From Caldilineaceae bacterium (GTDB lineage Bacteria > Chloroflexota > Anaerolineae > Caldilineales > Caldilineaceae): a DNA stretch of 16,463 nucleotides. The notes under the pieces are model-generated. The model had not been told where the DNA came from, ran no database searches, and saw nothing but the letters and a program-made list of their open reading frames with translations. The DNA lies in the NCBI GenBank assembly GCA_028819675.1, contig JAPPKT010000569.1:1-16463 (forward strand). The letters run 5' to 3'. Below, in pieces: positions 1 through 7,559 of this stretch (within the stretch, counting starts at the first letter, position 1; each line of letters opens with the position of its first letter). Position numbers and translations under genes: made by a program.

Positions 1-153
1 GCCCCCGCACAAGGGAGGGCCGAATAGGCCCGACCGCCCAAAATAGCGAGGCGAGAAGGGAGAGGAGAGAGGAAAGAGAGAGGGGCGGGTGCGGGGAGGG
101 TATTCGCAGACGGTGGAATCTGTGTGCTATGATGGGGCGGAAACAGGTCGCGA
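1..153. other. Gene-free 5' edge with polypurine tract and G-quadruplex motif
   Basis: No gene is visible. Positions 53-85 are an unbroken run of purines. They lead into a G-rich block at 82-100 (GGGG-C-GGG-TGC-GGGG-A-GGG), which fits the four-run G-quadruplex pattern. This lies immediately upstream of the probable promoter of the first gene. The extreme left end (1-40) is C/G-rich and contains CACAAGGG, a piece also present in the hairpin repeat near 2170, but it is too degenerate to call a copy. Confidence 0.6.
103..133 (+). promoter_or_regulatory. Probable extended -10 promoter of the glycogen synthase-like gene
   Basis: TATGAT at 128-133 matches TATAAT at five of six positions and is preceded by TG one base earlier (TG-C-TATGAT, 125-133), the extended -10 form. 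The best -35 is TTCGCA at 103-108, with a long 19-bp spacer, so the -35 is weak. Transcription would begin near 140, giving a leader of only about 14 nt before the ATG at 154. Confidence 0.4.
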
Positions 154-2043
154 ATGGAGATATTTGTGTCGAAAACCGTACCGCTCGTCATCCATGCCAC
201 CCATGAAGCCGGCGCGAAGGTAGGAGGCATTGGGTCGGTCCTGGACGGGATTCTGGGCGCAAAGTCGTACAACAGCCAGGTCGGGCGGACGATGCTGGTG
301 GGGCCGATGTTTGGCTGGGATCCTGTGCAGATGGCGCGGCTGACAGACGCGGGGAACGGTGTGCAGATCCGCTACAGCAGCCTGCACGGGATTCGGTACG
401 ACGTCAGTGAGCCGGTGCAGCAGGCGCTGCTGACGGTTGAGCGGACTTTCCACGTGGCGCTGCTGTACGGGCGGCGGCAGTTCGGGGATGCGGAGCATGA
501 GATTCTGCTGGTCGATGCGAGCAATCCGCACATGGGGCACGTGGAGAAATTCAGCTACTTTCTGTGGGAAAATTACGGCGTCGAGAGCTTTCGCTACAAC
601 TACGATTTCGAGTACAACCTGTATATGTCGATCGCGCAGCCGCTCTTTGCCGGGTTGAAGGCGCTGGGGGTCGACGCGGGACTGGCGCCGCACGAGCGGG
701 TGATCATCGCACACGAGTGGCTGGGACTGCCGGTGGCATTTGCGGCGCAGCTGAATGAGCCTGAGCAGTGGCGGACTGTTTTCTATGCACACGAGGTGGC
801 GACGGCGCGGTTGCTGGTAGAGAGCCACGCCGGTCACGACACGCGCTTCTACAACGCGCTGCTGCGGGCGCGGGATTCGCATCTGCCGCTGGATACCGTC
901 TTTGGCGAGCAGGACTCGTATTTCAAGCACGCGGTCGTCCGGCAGGCGATACATTGCGATGCGATATTTGCCGTGAGCGACTCGGTGCGGGAGGAGCTGC
1001 GGTTTCTGGGCGGGCCGTTCGCCAATTGCAGCATCGATCTTGTCTACAACGGCATCGGGTCGGAGGAGATCAAGGTAGCGGACCATCTGGATTCCAAGCG
1101 CCGGCTGCAGGCGTACTGCCGGACGTTGCTGGGGTTCGAACCGGACTACGTTTTCACGCACGTGGCGCGGATGGTGATGTCGAAAGCGCTGTGGCGGGAC
1201 GTGCGGGTGATGGCGCACCTGGACAGGCTTCTGAAGTCGGCAGGAAAGACGGCGGCGCTTTTTGTGCTTGCCACGAGTGAACCGGCGGGCCGGCAGCCGG
1301 AGCTGATCGAGAGCTGGGAAAGTTCGTACGGGTGGCCCGTGGGACATCGGGGCGACAACGGCGACCTGGTTGGCGAGGAGGCGCCGTTCTTCTTCGACGA
1401 CGTCGAGCCGTTTAACCATTCCGCAAGCAGCAGCAAGATCGTGTTGGTGAACCAGTTCGGTTGGAGCCGGGACCGGTGCGGCACGCGCATGCCGGCGGAT
1501 ATGGGGTTCAGCGATGTCCGCCGCGGCAGCGACCTGGAGTTTGGGCAGAGTATCTATGAACCGTTTGGGATATCGCAGATCGAGCCCGTGCAGTTCGGCG
1601 CGCTGTCGTGTGTGAGCAGCGTGTGCGGGTGCATCGGATTTGTGCAGGCGGCGGCAGAGGCGCTGGTCGAGCAGGGCGTGCTGGCGCCGATTGAGGCGGA
1701 AGGACAGGGCGTTCGAGTCATTTTGCCCGGCGGCGGCCAGCTGGGGACAGCATTCGCCGACAAGGGTTTCCCGCTGGTGGTGGCGGATTACGTGGGGTTG
1801 CCGGCGGAGCAGATGCCGGGGACGCCGCGGGATGCCCTGGATATCGACGGCGCAGCGCGGGGGCGTATCGAGGCCGGCAGTTCAAGAGAGATCGCCGGGC
1901 AGATATTTGAGCGTCTGCCGAGAAGCCGGGAGCAGATGGCAGAACTGTTGCGGCTGGGTGGCGCGCTGGCTGGCAGCATGAGCTGGGAATCGGTGGTAGA
2001 GACGAGCTTTCTGCCCGGGCTGGCAAGAATCTGCAGGGAGTAG
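154..2043 (+). CDS. Glycogen synthase-like GT-B glycosyltransferase
   Basis: The product (629 aa) is a GT-B glycosyltransferase that most likely extends alpha-1,4-glucan from a sugar nucleotide in the cytoplasm. The glycine-rich donor loop is AKVGGIG (residues 21-27). HEWLG follows at 187-191, VYNGIG at 298-302, and the C-terminal EX7E motif YEPFGISQIE has its glutamates at 469 and 477. Several details resemble eukaryotic-type GT3 synthases: KVGGI rather than KTGGL, YEPFG-x4-E followed by a GCIGF stretch, and a large size. Typical bacterial GlgA (GT5) has about 480 residues. The next gene on the strand is glgB, which supports a glycogen role. Start: ATG with only a weak AGG upstream (144-147) and a short leader. 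The donor (UDP- or ADP-glucose) cannot be read from the sequence. A GT4-like enzyme is the main alternative. Confidence 0.8.
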   Translation: MEIFVSKTVPLVIHATHEAGAKVGGIGSVLDGILGAKSYNSQVGRTMLVGPMFGWDPVQMARLTDAGNGVQIRYSSLHGIRYDVSEPVQQALLTVERTFHVALLYGRRQFGDAEHEILLVDASNPHMGHVEKFSYFLWENYGVESFRYNYDFEYNLYMSIAQPLFAGLKALGVDAGLAPHERVIIAHEWLGLPVAFAAQLNEPEQWRTVFYAHEVATARLLVESHAGHDTRFYNALLRARDSHLPLDTVFGEQDSYFKHAVVRQAIHCDAIFAVSDSVREELRFLGGPFANCSIDLVYNGIGSEEIKVADHLDSKRRLQAYCRTLLGFEPDYVFTHVARMVMSKALWRDVRVMAHLDRLLKSAGKTAALFVLATSEPAGRQPELIESWESSYGWPVGHRGDNGDLVGEEAPFFFDDVEPFNHSASSSKIVLVNQFGWSRDRCGTRMPADMGFSDVRRGSDLEFGQSIYEPFGISQIEPVQFGALSCVSSVCGCIGFVQAAAEALVEQGVLAPIEAEGQGVRVILPGGGQLGTAFADKGFPLVVADYVGLPAEQMPGTPRDALDIDGAARGRIEAGSSREIAGQIFERLPRSREQMAELLRLGGALAGSMSWESVVETSFLPGLARICRE

Positions 2044-2168
2044 GGCCATTCATTCTGGTGCCAAGAGTTGCTGACGATTGGCTGCCCTGATATTTGTGGT
2101 CCCTTCATGTTGTCCGTCCGCGGTAGGCACAGAGATTCACCAAGCGCCCTTAAGTGAGGCAACCACGA

Positions 2169-2195
2169 GGGCACCCACAAGGGGTGCCCCTACGG
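2169..2195. repeat. Hairpin repeat, copy 1
   Basis: Perfect 8-bp arms GGGCACCC (2169-2176) and GGGTGCCC (2182-2189) flank the loop ACAAG, followed by CTACGG. The 27-bp unit is identical to copy 2, 66 bp downstream. Palindromic intergenic repeats of this style are common in Chloroflexota and cyanobacterial genomes. There is no T-tract, so it is not a standard intrinsic terminator. Confidence 0.85.
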
Positions 2196-2234
2196 GGAAT
2201 ACGGCGGGTCGGCCCAATGTAGGGCAGCGGTCCT

Positions 2235-2261
2235 GGGCACCCACAAGGGGTGCCCCTACGG
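2235..2261. repeat. Hairpin repeat, copy 2
   Basis: Identical to copy 1 over 27 bp: arms GGGCACCC (2235-2242) and GGGTGCCC (2248-2255), loop ACAAG, then CTACGG. Both copies are in the same orientation. The DNA between them is not repeated. Confidence 0.85.
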
Positions 2262-2400
2262 TGGGACGCGTAGTTGGCAGGAAATGTCAGAAGTCAATTG
2301 AACGTTGTGAAGGCGCCGTCAGATGGTGACGTCTTCTGTACGTGAGGTTATTCACAGTATTGGCGCCATCCTTTAGCCGGGACGCCCCAAGTCGGGAGAG

Positions 2401-2405
2401 AAGGA
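2401..2405 (+). promoter_or_regulatory. Ribosome binding site of glgB, supporting a TTG start
   Basis: AAGGA lies 9 nt before the TTG at 2415. The preceding GGGAGAG (2394-2400) may contribute. No ATG or GTG occurs in frame between the upstream stop at 2343 and this TTG. Confidence 0.6.
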
Positions 2406-2414
2406 CGCAATCTT

Positions 2415-4352
2415 TTGATCGGATCGTGGTTTACGGATGATGAGGCCTACCTTTTCGGCGAGGGAAACTTTCTCTATGGCTATCGCAGGTTCGGCGCCCA
2501 CTTTCGTACGGTGGCTGGCGTCAGCGGTGTGCAGTTTTCGGTCTGGGCGCCAAATGCCCAGGGCGTAAGTGTTATTGGGCCCTTCAACGGCTGGGACCCT
2601 CACGTGCACGTCATGGAGGCCCACCGGGAGGGGATCTGGGAGCTCTTCATCCCCTCATCTGCCGCGCCAGCAACTACCGCCACGCCCAGCGCCGGTTTGG
2701 AGACGGGCAGTGAATACAAGTTTTCGATTCAACTGCCGCTGGTGGATATCCGGATCGACAAGTCGGACCCATACGGCTTTTTTGCGGAGTATCCGCCTGG
2801 GACGGCCTCCCGAATCTGGCCCATGGACAGCTATCCGTGGGGGGATGGTGAGTGGGTCGAGAACAGGGCCAGCAGGCAGGCGCTGGACCAGCCCCTGAAC
2901 ATCTACGAAGTACATCTCAGCAGTTGGCGGAGAAACCCCGAAGATAACCGAGTTCTTGGCTACCGTCAGCTAGCACATGAGCTGGTCGACTACGTGAAGG
3001 AGATGGGCTACACGCACATCGAGCTCATGCCGGTGACCGAGCACCCTTTTGAAGGTTCGTGGGGGTACCAGAGCACCGGGTATTTCGCGCCGACGTGCCG
3101 ATTCGGCACGCCGGACGACTTCAAGTATTTCGTGGACCACTGTCACCAGAACGGCATCGGCGTGATCCTGGACTGGGTACCGGCCCATTTTCCCAAGGAT
3201 GCTCACGGGCTGGCCTATTTTGACGGTGCGGCGCTGTATGAGTATGAGGACCCGCGGCGGGGGGACCATCCCGACTGGGGCACGAAGATTTTCGATTACG
3301 GGCGCAACGAGGTGCGCAATTTCCTCGTGGCGAGCGCCCTGTTCTGGGCGGAGGAGTACCACATCGACGGGCTGCGCGTGGATGCGGTTGCCTCGATGCT
3401 GTACCTGGACTACAGCCGAGAGGGGGCGGAGTGGATTCCGAACCAGCATGGCGGGCACGAAAACCTGGACGCGATCTCGCTGCTGCGGAAGACGAACGAG
3501 GTGCTGCATGAGCGCGTGCCGGGCGTTCTGACGATTGCGGAGGAGAGCAGCATCTGGCCGATGGTGTCGCGTCCGACGTACACGGGCGGGCTGGGGTTCG
3601 ATTACAAGTGGAATATGGGGTGGATGCACGACACGCTGAATTTCTTTGAGATGGACCCACTGTTCCGGCGCTACAATCATCACCTGATCACGTACAGCCT
3701 GAGCTACGCCTTCAGCGAGAATTTCATTCTTCCCCTGAGTCATGACGAGGTTGTACATCTGAAGGGGTCGATGCTTGAAAAGATGCCAGGGGACCGCTGG
3801 CAGAAGTTCGCGCATCTGCGGCTGCTGTACGGCTTTATGAACGCCCATCCGGGCAAGAAACTGCTTTTCATGGGGGGAGAGTTCGGACAGTGGCGTGAGT
3901 GGACTGAGATCTTCAGTCTTGACTGGCATTTGCTGGAGCTTGAGGATCATCGTAGTTTGCAGCGTTTTGTTCAGGACAGCAATCGCCTCTATTGCCATGA
4001 AACGGCATTGCATCAATCGGACGCCAGCCTGGGTGGATTTCAGTGGATTGATTACCAGGACGTGGACCATTCGATCACCAGTTTCGTGCGCCGCGATGCG
4101 GAGGGCAGCAGCTGGATTGTGGTGGTCTGCAACTTTACGCCGGTGCCGCGGCACGGGTACCGCGTCGGTCTGCCCGGTCCGGGGCGCTACCACCAGGTCC
4201 TGAACAGCGATTGGGAGATCTACGGCGGCAGCGGTGTCGACAACCCGATTCCGCTTGAGGCCGAGGAGGTGACGTGGCAGAGCGCTTCCTGGTCTGCGTT
4301 GATGGAGTTGCCGCCGCTGGGCGTGCTCTACTGGAAGCTGGAGGCAGACTGA
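2415..4352 (+). CDS. glgB: 1,4-alpha-glucan branching enzyme
   Basis: This enzyme introduces alpha-1,6 branches into glycogen in the cytoplasm. The product has 645 aa, within the usual range. An N-terminal CBM48-type domain is seen at about 35-130 ([21 protein letters not shown] region). A GH13 barrel follows with ILDWVPAHF (251-259), the nucleophile Asp323 in [12 protein letters not shown], the acid/base Glu376 in TIAEESS, and the transition-state Asp444 in LSHDEVVH. The C-terminal beta domain ends the protein. All catalytic residues are present. A short Ala/Thr/Pro-rich insertion (about 81-97) sits in a loop of the N-terminal domain. The start is TTG with AAGGA upstream. It follows the glycogen synthase-like gene and precedes nagA by 69 bp, so glgB and nagA may share a transcript. 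Confidence 0.97.
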   Translation: MIGSWFTDDEAYLFGEGNFLYGYRRFGAHFRTVAGVSGVQFSVWAPNAQGVSVIGPFNGWDPHVHVMEAHREGIWELFIPSSAAPATTATPSAGLETGSEYKFSIQLPLVDIRIDKSDPYGFFAEYPPGTASRIWPMDSYPWGDGEWVENRASRQALDQPLNIYEVHLSSWRRNPEDNRVLGYRQLAHELVDYVKEMGYTHIELMPVTEHPFEGSWGYQSTGYFAPTCRFGTPDDFKYFVDHCHQNGIGVILDWVPAHFPKDAHGLAYFDGAALYEYEDPRRGDHPDWGTKIFDYGRNEVRNFLVASALFWAEEYHIDGLRVDAVASMLYLDYSREGAEWIPNQHGGHENLDAISLLRKTNEVLHERVPGVLTIAEESSIWPMVSRPTYTGGLGFDYKWNMGWMHDTLNFFEMDPLFRRYNHHLITYSLSYAFSENFILPLSHDEVVHLKGSMLEKMPGDRWQKFAHLRLLYGFMNAHPGKKLLFMGGEFGQWREWTEIFSLDWHLLELEDHRSLQRFVQDSNRLYCHETALHQSDASLGGFQWIDYQDVDHSITSFVRRDAEGSSWIVVVCNFTPVPRHGYRVGLPGPGRYHQVLNSDWEIYGGSGVDNPIPLEAEEVTWQSASWSALMELPPLGVLYWKLEAD

Positions 4353-4409
4353 AGCAGCTGTGCGCTGAGCTTGGGGAGCAATTTGAGCAATCGGGAAGGA
4401 TGGCAGGGC

Positions 4410-4415
4410 GGAGAG
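4410..4415 (+). promoter_or_regulatory. Ribosome binding site deciding the nagA start
   Basis: GGAGAG lies 6 nt before the ATG at 4422. The same frame can be extended to a TTG at 4371, but no Shine-Dalgarno sequence precedes that codon and the additional 17 residues lie outside the family's conserved region. Confidence 0.7.
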
Positions 4416-4421
4416 TCACCG

Positions 4422-5627
4422 ATGTTAGGCGGGATAACCGGCCTGACCGCGCGGACGGTCTTCGGTGCTGCAACCGCGCCGCCGGGGCAGGCATTTTCTC
4501 TCGATTTCCGGGACGGGGAAATAGGCGGCTGGGGGGGTGAAGGCGCGGGATTGGCAGGACCGATCCTGGACGGGAGCGGATGCACGCTGCTTCCGGGCTT
4601 TATCGACGTTCACATTCACGGCAGCGGCGGGGCGGACGTGATGGACGCGACGTGGGAGGGCCTGGAGACGATGAGCCGTTTCCTGGTCCGGCACGGCGTG
4701 ACCGGCTTCTACGCAACGACGGTTACGGCGTCTCACGGGGCTACGCTGGCGGCGGTGGAAAACGCGGCCCGGTACGTTGAGCATTCGCGGGCGGGAAACG
4801 GCGAAGAGAGGGTTGCCGGGGCGCGGGTGTTGGGTGTTCATCTGGAGGGGCCGTTTCTCAGCGAGGCGTTTCCGGGGGCGCAGAACCCGGCGCACATCCG
4901 TCCTCCTTCGGCGGCGGAGTTTGAGGCGCTTCTGGGCGCGGGTCCGGTGCGCATGATCACACTGGCTCCGGAAGTGGCGGGGGCCGACGTCTTGATCGAG
5001 ATGGCTGCGGCGGCGGGTGTGCGGGTGGTGCTGGGGCACACGGCGGCGACATACGAGGAGGCTTCTGCGGCGGTTGACGCAGGCGTCTCGCAGGCCACGC
5101 ACACGTACAATGCGATGACCGGGCTGCACCACCGGCGGCCGGGCGCGCTGGGCGCGACGTTGAGCGACGACAGAATCTACGCGCAGCTCATCGCGGATGG
5201 TATCCACGTCCATCCGGCGGCTATGCGAATTCTAGGGCGCTGCAAAGGGCCGACGCGGACGCTGCTGATCAGCGATGCGATTGGGGCTGCGGGTATGCCG
5301 GAAGGGCGGTACGAGATGGGCCGTCTGCCGGTTTTCGTGCAGGACGGCGCGTGCAGGCTGGAGGACGGGACGCTGGCCGGTTCGGTGCTGACACTGGATA
5401 CGGCGTTGAGGAATTTCATGTCGGCCACGGGGTGGCCACTGGTGCAGGCGTGGCCGGCGACGAGTCTTTCGCAGGCGCAGGCGATGGGGATTGACAGGGA
5501 GGTGGGCCGGATCCGACGCGGGGCGCGTGCGGACCTGGTCCTGCTGGACTCTGAGGTGCAGGTAGCGGCTACGGTGGTTGGAGGGCGACTGGCCTACTTG
5601 CGGGACAGCTGGCGGCTTCAGGGTTGA
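4422..5627 (+). CDS. nagA: N-acetylglucosamine-6-phosphate deacetylase
   Basis: It hydrolyses N-acetylglucosamine-6-phosphate to glucosamine-6-phosphate and acetate, the entry step for amino-sugar and cell-wall recycling, in the cytoplasm. The 401-aa protein has the amidohydrolase fold: HIH at 64-66 after LLPGFIDV, metal ligand Glu142 in GVHLEGPF, His206 in LGHTAAT, His227 in THTYNAMT, substrate-binding His262 in DGIHVHP, and catalytic Asp285 in LISDAIGAAG. AGSVLTLD (320-327) and a C-terminal RIRRGARADLVLLD close the beta sandwich. The length is a little above that of E. coli NagA. Start: ATG at 4422 with GGAGAG. It follows glgB closely on the same strand. No nagB or PTS gene is visible in the window. 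Confidence 0.95.
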   Translation: MLGGITGLTARTVFGAATAPPGQAFSLDFRDGEIGGWGGEGAGLAGPILDGSGCTLLPGFIDVHIHGSGGADVMDATWEGLETMSRFLVRHGVTGFYATTVTASHGATLAAVENAARYVEHSRAGNGEERVAGARVLGVHLEGPFLSEAFPGAQNPAHIRPPSAAEFEALLGAGPVRMITLAPEVAGADVLIEMAAAAGVRVVLGHTAATYEEASAAVDAGVSQATHTYNAMTGLHHRRPGALGATLSDDRIYAQLIADGIHVHPAAMRILGRCKGPTRTLLISDAIGAAGMPEGRYEMGRLPVFVQDGACRLEDGTLAGSVLTLDTALRNFMSATGWPLVQAWPATSLSQAQAMGIDREVGRIRRGARADLVLLDSEVQVAATVVGGRLAYLRDSWRLQG

Positions 5628-5640
5628 GAGGCGGCAGGCT

Positions 5641-6588
5641 TCATGAGCCCACCCGGGCTATCACGGCGCCAGCGGCACCGGCGGCCAGAAGCGCTTCCTG
5701 TACGGTCTCCACTTTTTGATACTCCACGACAGCTATCAGATTGCCGCCGCGGCCGGCGCCGCTGAGCTTTGCGCCGGCAGCGCCGGTCTCTTCGGCGACT
5801 TCGATCAGCCGTTCGAGCTCCGGTGCGCTGACGTCCAACCGGCGCAGAAGCCGCTGGTTTGCGCGCATCAGCGGGCCCAGCGCGTCCACGTTTCCGGAGA
5901 CGATGGCCCGGCGGGCGGCTGCGGCTATTTCTCCGATGCCGTCGAAGATCTCCTCGTAAACCAACCTGTCACTTTCCCAGGCGCGGCGCACGTCTGAGAC
6001 GACTGCGGCTGTGGAACTGGCGATCCCGGTATCGGCGATGACGAGGTGGAAGGGGCGGGCGATATCAAATCGCCGCGGCGGTTGACCGCGCACGAACCAG
6101 ACGGGCTGCCGGTAGACGACGACTGTGTTGTCTATGCCGCTGGGGTTGGCGTGATGCAGTTTTTCGACGGCGTAGACGGTGCGGTTGACGGTTTCGAGGT
6201 CGGGTTGGGCGCGGTCGTGAAAGTCGCAGTGGGCGAAGACGGCTTTCACGAGGGCGGCGCTCACGGCCGCGCCGCTGCCCATGCCGCCGGCTATGGGGAT
6301 GTCGCTACGGACGGTGAATTGCCAGTCGGGTTCTGCCTCGAGGCCAGCTTCTTGGAGCGCAAGGCGCACGGCGAGCGCAAGGGGGTCCTGGGGCTGACCC
6401 GAAAGGGATACGTGAGCGCGAATGTCGGGGGCAGCGATTGTGCAGCCGGTCCCGGCGGGGGCATCGGTGAGGGTGACGGTTGCCATTACTTTGGCCACGG
6501 GTACGGCGATGGCTGCTCTACCGTAGACAACGGCGTGTTCTCCGAAGAGTATGACTTTGCCCGGGGCGGTTGCCGTGGTGGTTGTCAT
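5641..6588 (-). CDS. mvk: Mevalonate kinase (GHMP kinase family)
   Basis: It phosphorylates mevalonate to 5-phosphomevalonate in the isoprenoid mevalonate pathway, in the cytoplasm. The 315-aa product has the three GHMP motifs: APGKVILFGEHAVVYG (8-23), the phosphate loop IAGGMGSGAAVSAA (about 99-112), and GAKLSGAGRGGNLIAV (272-287). NPSGIDN with Asp153 is the mevalonate-kinase catalytic-base signature. The loop reads GMGSGAA where many relatives have GLGSSAA. Start: ATG at 6588, just before the conserved motif; the frame can be extended upstream, but that would run over the neighbouring gene's end. No good Shine-Dalgarno is seen, so translation may depend on the preceding gene, whose stop is 28 nt upstream. 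Another GHMP kinase specificity is possible but less likely. Confidence 0.9.
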   Translation of the reverse strand: MTTTTATAPGKVILFGEHAVVYGRAAIAVPVAKVMATVTLTDAPAGTGCTIAAPDIRAHVSLSGQPQDPLALAVRLALQEAGLEAEPDWQFTVRSDIPIAGGMGSGAAVSAALVKAVFAHCDFHDRAQPDLETVNRTVYAVEKLHHANPSGIDNTVVVYRQPVWFVRGQPPRRFDIARPFHLVIADTGIASSTAAVVSDVRRAWESDRLVYEEIFDGIGEIAAAARRAIVSGNVDALGPLMRANQRLLRRLDVSAPELERLIEVAEETGAAGAKLSGAGRGGNLIAVVEYQKVETVQEALLAAGAAGAVIARVGS

Positions 6589-6616
6589 GGGGTCAGGGGG
6601 CGGGAGGTACCTGCGA

Positions 6617-7426
6617 CTACTCCGCTTGGGACAGTTCTTTGCGGATAGCGTCGGGAACATCGGTGATGATGGCGTCTACGCCCAGGGCGGCGAGACGAAG
6701 GGCCTCGGCGCCGCTGTTGACGGTCCAGGCGTTGACCAGCTGGCCGCGGCTGCGTGCCTTTGCGATAAGCTGGGCGTCGATTGAGGTGAAGTAAGGGTGG
6801 AGGGCCTCCGGTGCGAGGCCGCGGCTGAGCCAGGGGCGGCAGAAGTAGAGAAGGAGATCCTTGAGTGGCAGGCTGCGGACTTTACGCAAGAGGCTACTCT
6901 TCCCATCGGGCGGGTGAGGCGGCCTGTCAAAGTAGAGGAGGCCGAGCGGGATAGATGGATCGAGTTGCCGCATCTTGCGGAGGGCGATGGGATTGAAGCT
7001 GGAGACGATTACCCGGTCGTAGAGCCCGCGCCGCTGAATCAAGCGGGCCAGCGGCTCGGGTTCGCGGCCTCCGTCCCAGTCCATGTTCTTGATTTCAACG
7101 TTGACAACACAGCTGTCGCCTACGAGGTCGAAGACCTGGTCCAAGGTGGGAATCGGCGTGCCGGAGAATGCGCTGTCAAAGCGGACGCCGGCGTCAAAGC
7201 CGGCGAGTTGGGCCAGTGTATGGGTACGGAGAGGGCCGGCGCCGGTGGTCGTGCGTTCCAGGTGGTAGTCGTGCAGGACGACCAGCTGGCCGTCGGCGGT
7301 GGCCTGGGTATCGAGCTCGATGCCGTCGGCGCCCATTTCGAGGGCTTTTTCAAATGCGGGGAGTGTATTCTCCGGTGCGACGGTGCTGGCGCCGCGGTGG
7401 GCGAAGATGTGTGGTTTCCTGGTCAC
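6617..7426 (-). CDS. ugpQ: Glycerophosphodiester phosphodiesterase
   Basis: It hydrolyses glycerophosphodiesters to glycerol-3-phosphate and an alcohol. The 269-aa product is a full-length GDPD TIM barrel: AHRGAS with catalytic His10 and Arg11, APENTLPAF (17-25), metal ligands Glu37 and Asp39 in GIELDTQ, catalytic His52 in VVLHD, Glu111 in NVEIKN, NAWTVN near the C-terminal end, and GVDAIITDVPD at the end. It has no signal peptide, so it is probably cytoplasmic. The GTG start at 7426 is set by AGGAG at 7431-7435 and by the family's usual N-terminus. The open frame continues to 7621 but would overlap the upstream small gene. The gene symbol rests on family membership only; glpQ-type enzymes are usually secreted and longer. 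Confidence 0.93.
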   Translation of the reverse strand: MTRKPHIFAHRGASTVAPENTLPAFEKALEMGADGIELDTQATADGQLVVLHDYHLERTTTGAGPLRTHTLAQLAGFDAGVRFDSAFSGTPIPTLDQVFDLVGDSCVVNVEIKNMDWDGGREPEPLARLIQRRGLYDRVIVSSFNPIALRKMRQLDPSIPLGLLYFDRPPHPPDGKSSLLRKVRSLPLKDLLLYFCRPWLSRGLAPEALHPYFTSIDAQLIAKARSRGQLVNAWTVNSGAEALRLAALGVDAIITDVPDAIRKELSQAE

Positions 7427-7430
7427 GATT

Positions 7431-7435
7431 CTCCT
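7431..7435 (-). promoter_or_regulatory. Ribosome binding site deciding the GTG start of the phosphodiesterase
   Basis: On the minus strand AGGAG lies 4 nt before the GTG at 7426-7424. It supports this start over the longer reading frame. Confidence 0.65.
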
Positions 7436-7491
7436 GGCGTGGGGCCGTACTTGGCGGCGGACGGTGCGGGACTCAGGAGAGCGGCAGTGGG

Positions 7492-7505
7492 ATACCAGTT
7501 GGTAT
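7492..7505. promoter_or_regulatory. Palindrome ATACCA-GT-TGGTAT, possible operator
   Basis: Six-base perfect arms flank a 2-bp centre, the size and symmetry of a typical dimeric repressor site. It lies 66-79 bp upstream of the phosphodiesterase start, in the 133-bp gap behind the 87-aa gene. No regulator can be assigned and no strong promoter overlaps it. Confidence 0.35.
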
Positions 7506-7559
7506 GGTCGCTGATCGTCGGGGGCACTCCCGAATTGCCAGAAGGGTTGCAGGCCGAGG

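Larger units (their letters stand above)
2044..2414. other. Intergenic spacer between glycosyltransferase and glgB, with hairpin repeats
   Basis: This spacer of 371 bp has no convincing gene. It holds two copies of a short hairpin repeat (2169-2195 and 2235-2261). No clear sigma-70 promoter for glgB was found, although one is expected here because of the long gap. An 83-codon reading frame across 2078-2329 is rejected because it simply translates the repeats. Confidence 0.6.

Noticed and set aside
127..1419. Long minus-strand open frame (430 codons) opposite the glycogen synthase-like gene
   Set aside because: The product is rich in Arg, Pro, His and Gln without motifs, as expected for an antisense frame of a GC-rich gene; the plus-strand gene has clear motifs.
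2078..2329. 83-codon plus-strand frame between the glycosyltransferase gene and glgB
   Set aside because: It translates the two hairpin repeats as APTRGAPT twice, has no ribosome binding site, and resembles no protein.
2970..4193. 407-codon minus-strand frame inside glgB
   Set aside because: Shadow of the well-supported branching enzyme; composition is Arg/Pro/Val/His-biased and lacks motifs.
5628..5640. Bidirectional terminator between nagA and mvk
   Set aside because: The 13-bp gap and its flanks show no GC-rich hairpin followed by a T run on either strand.
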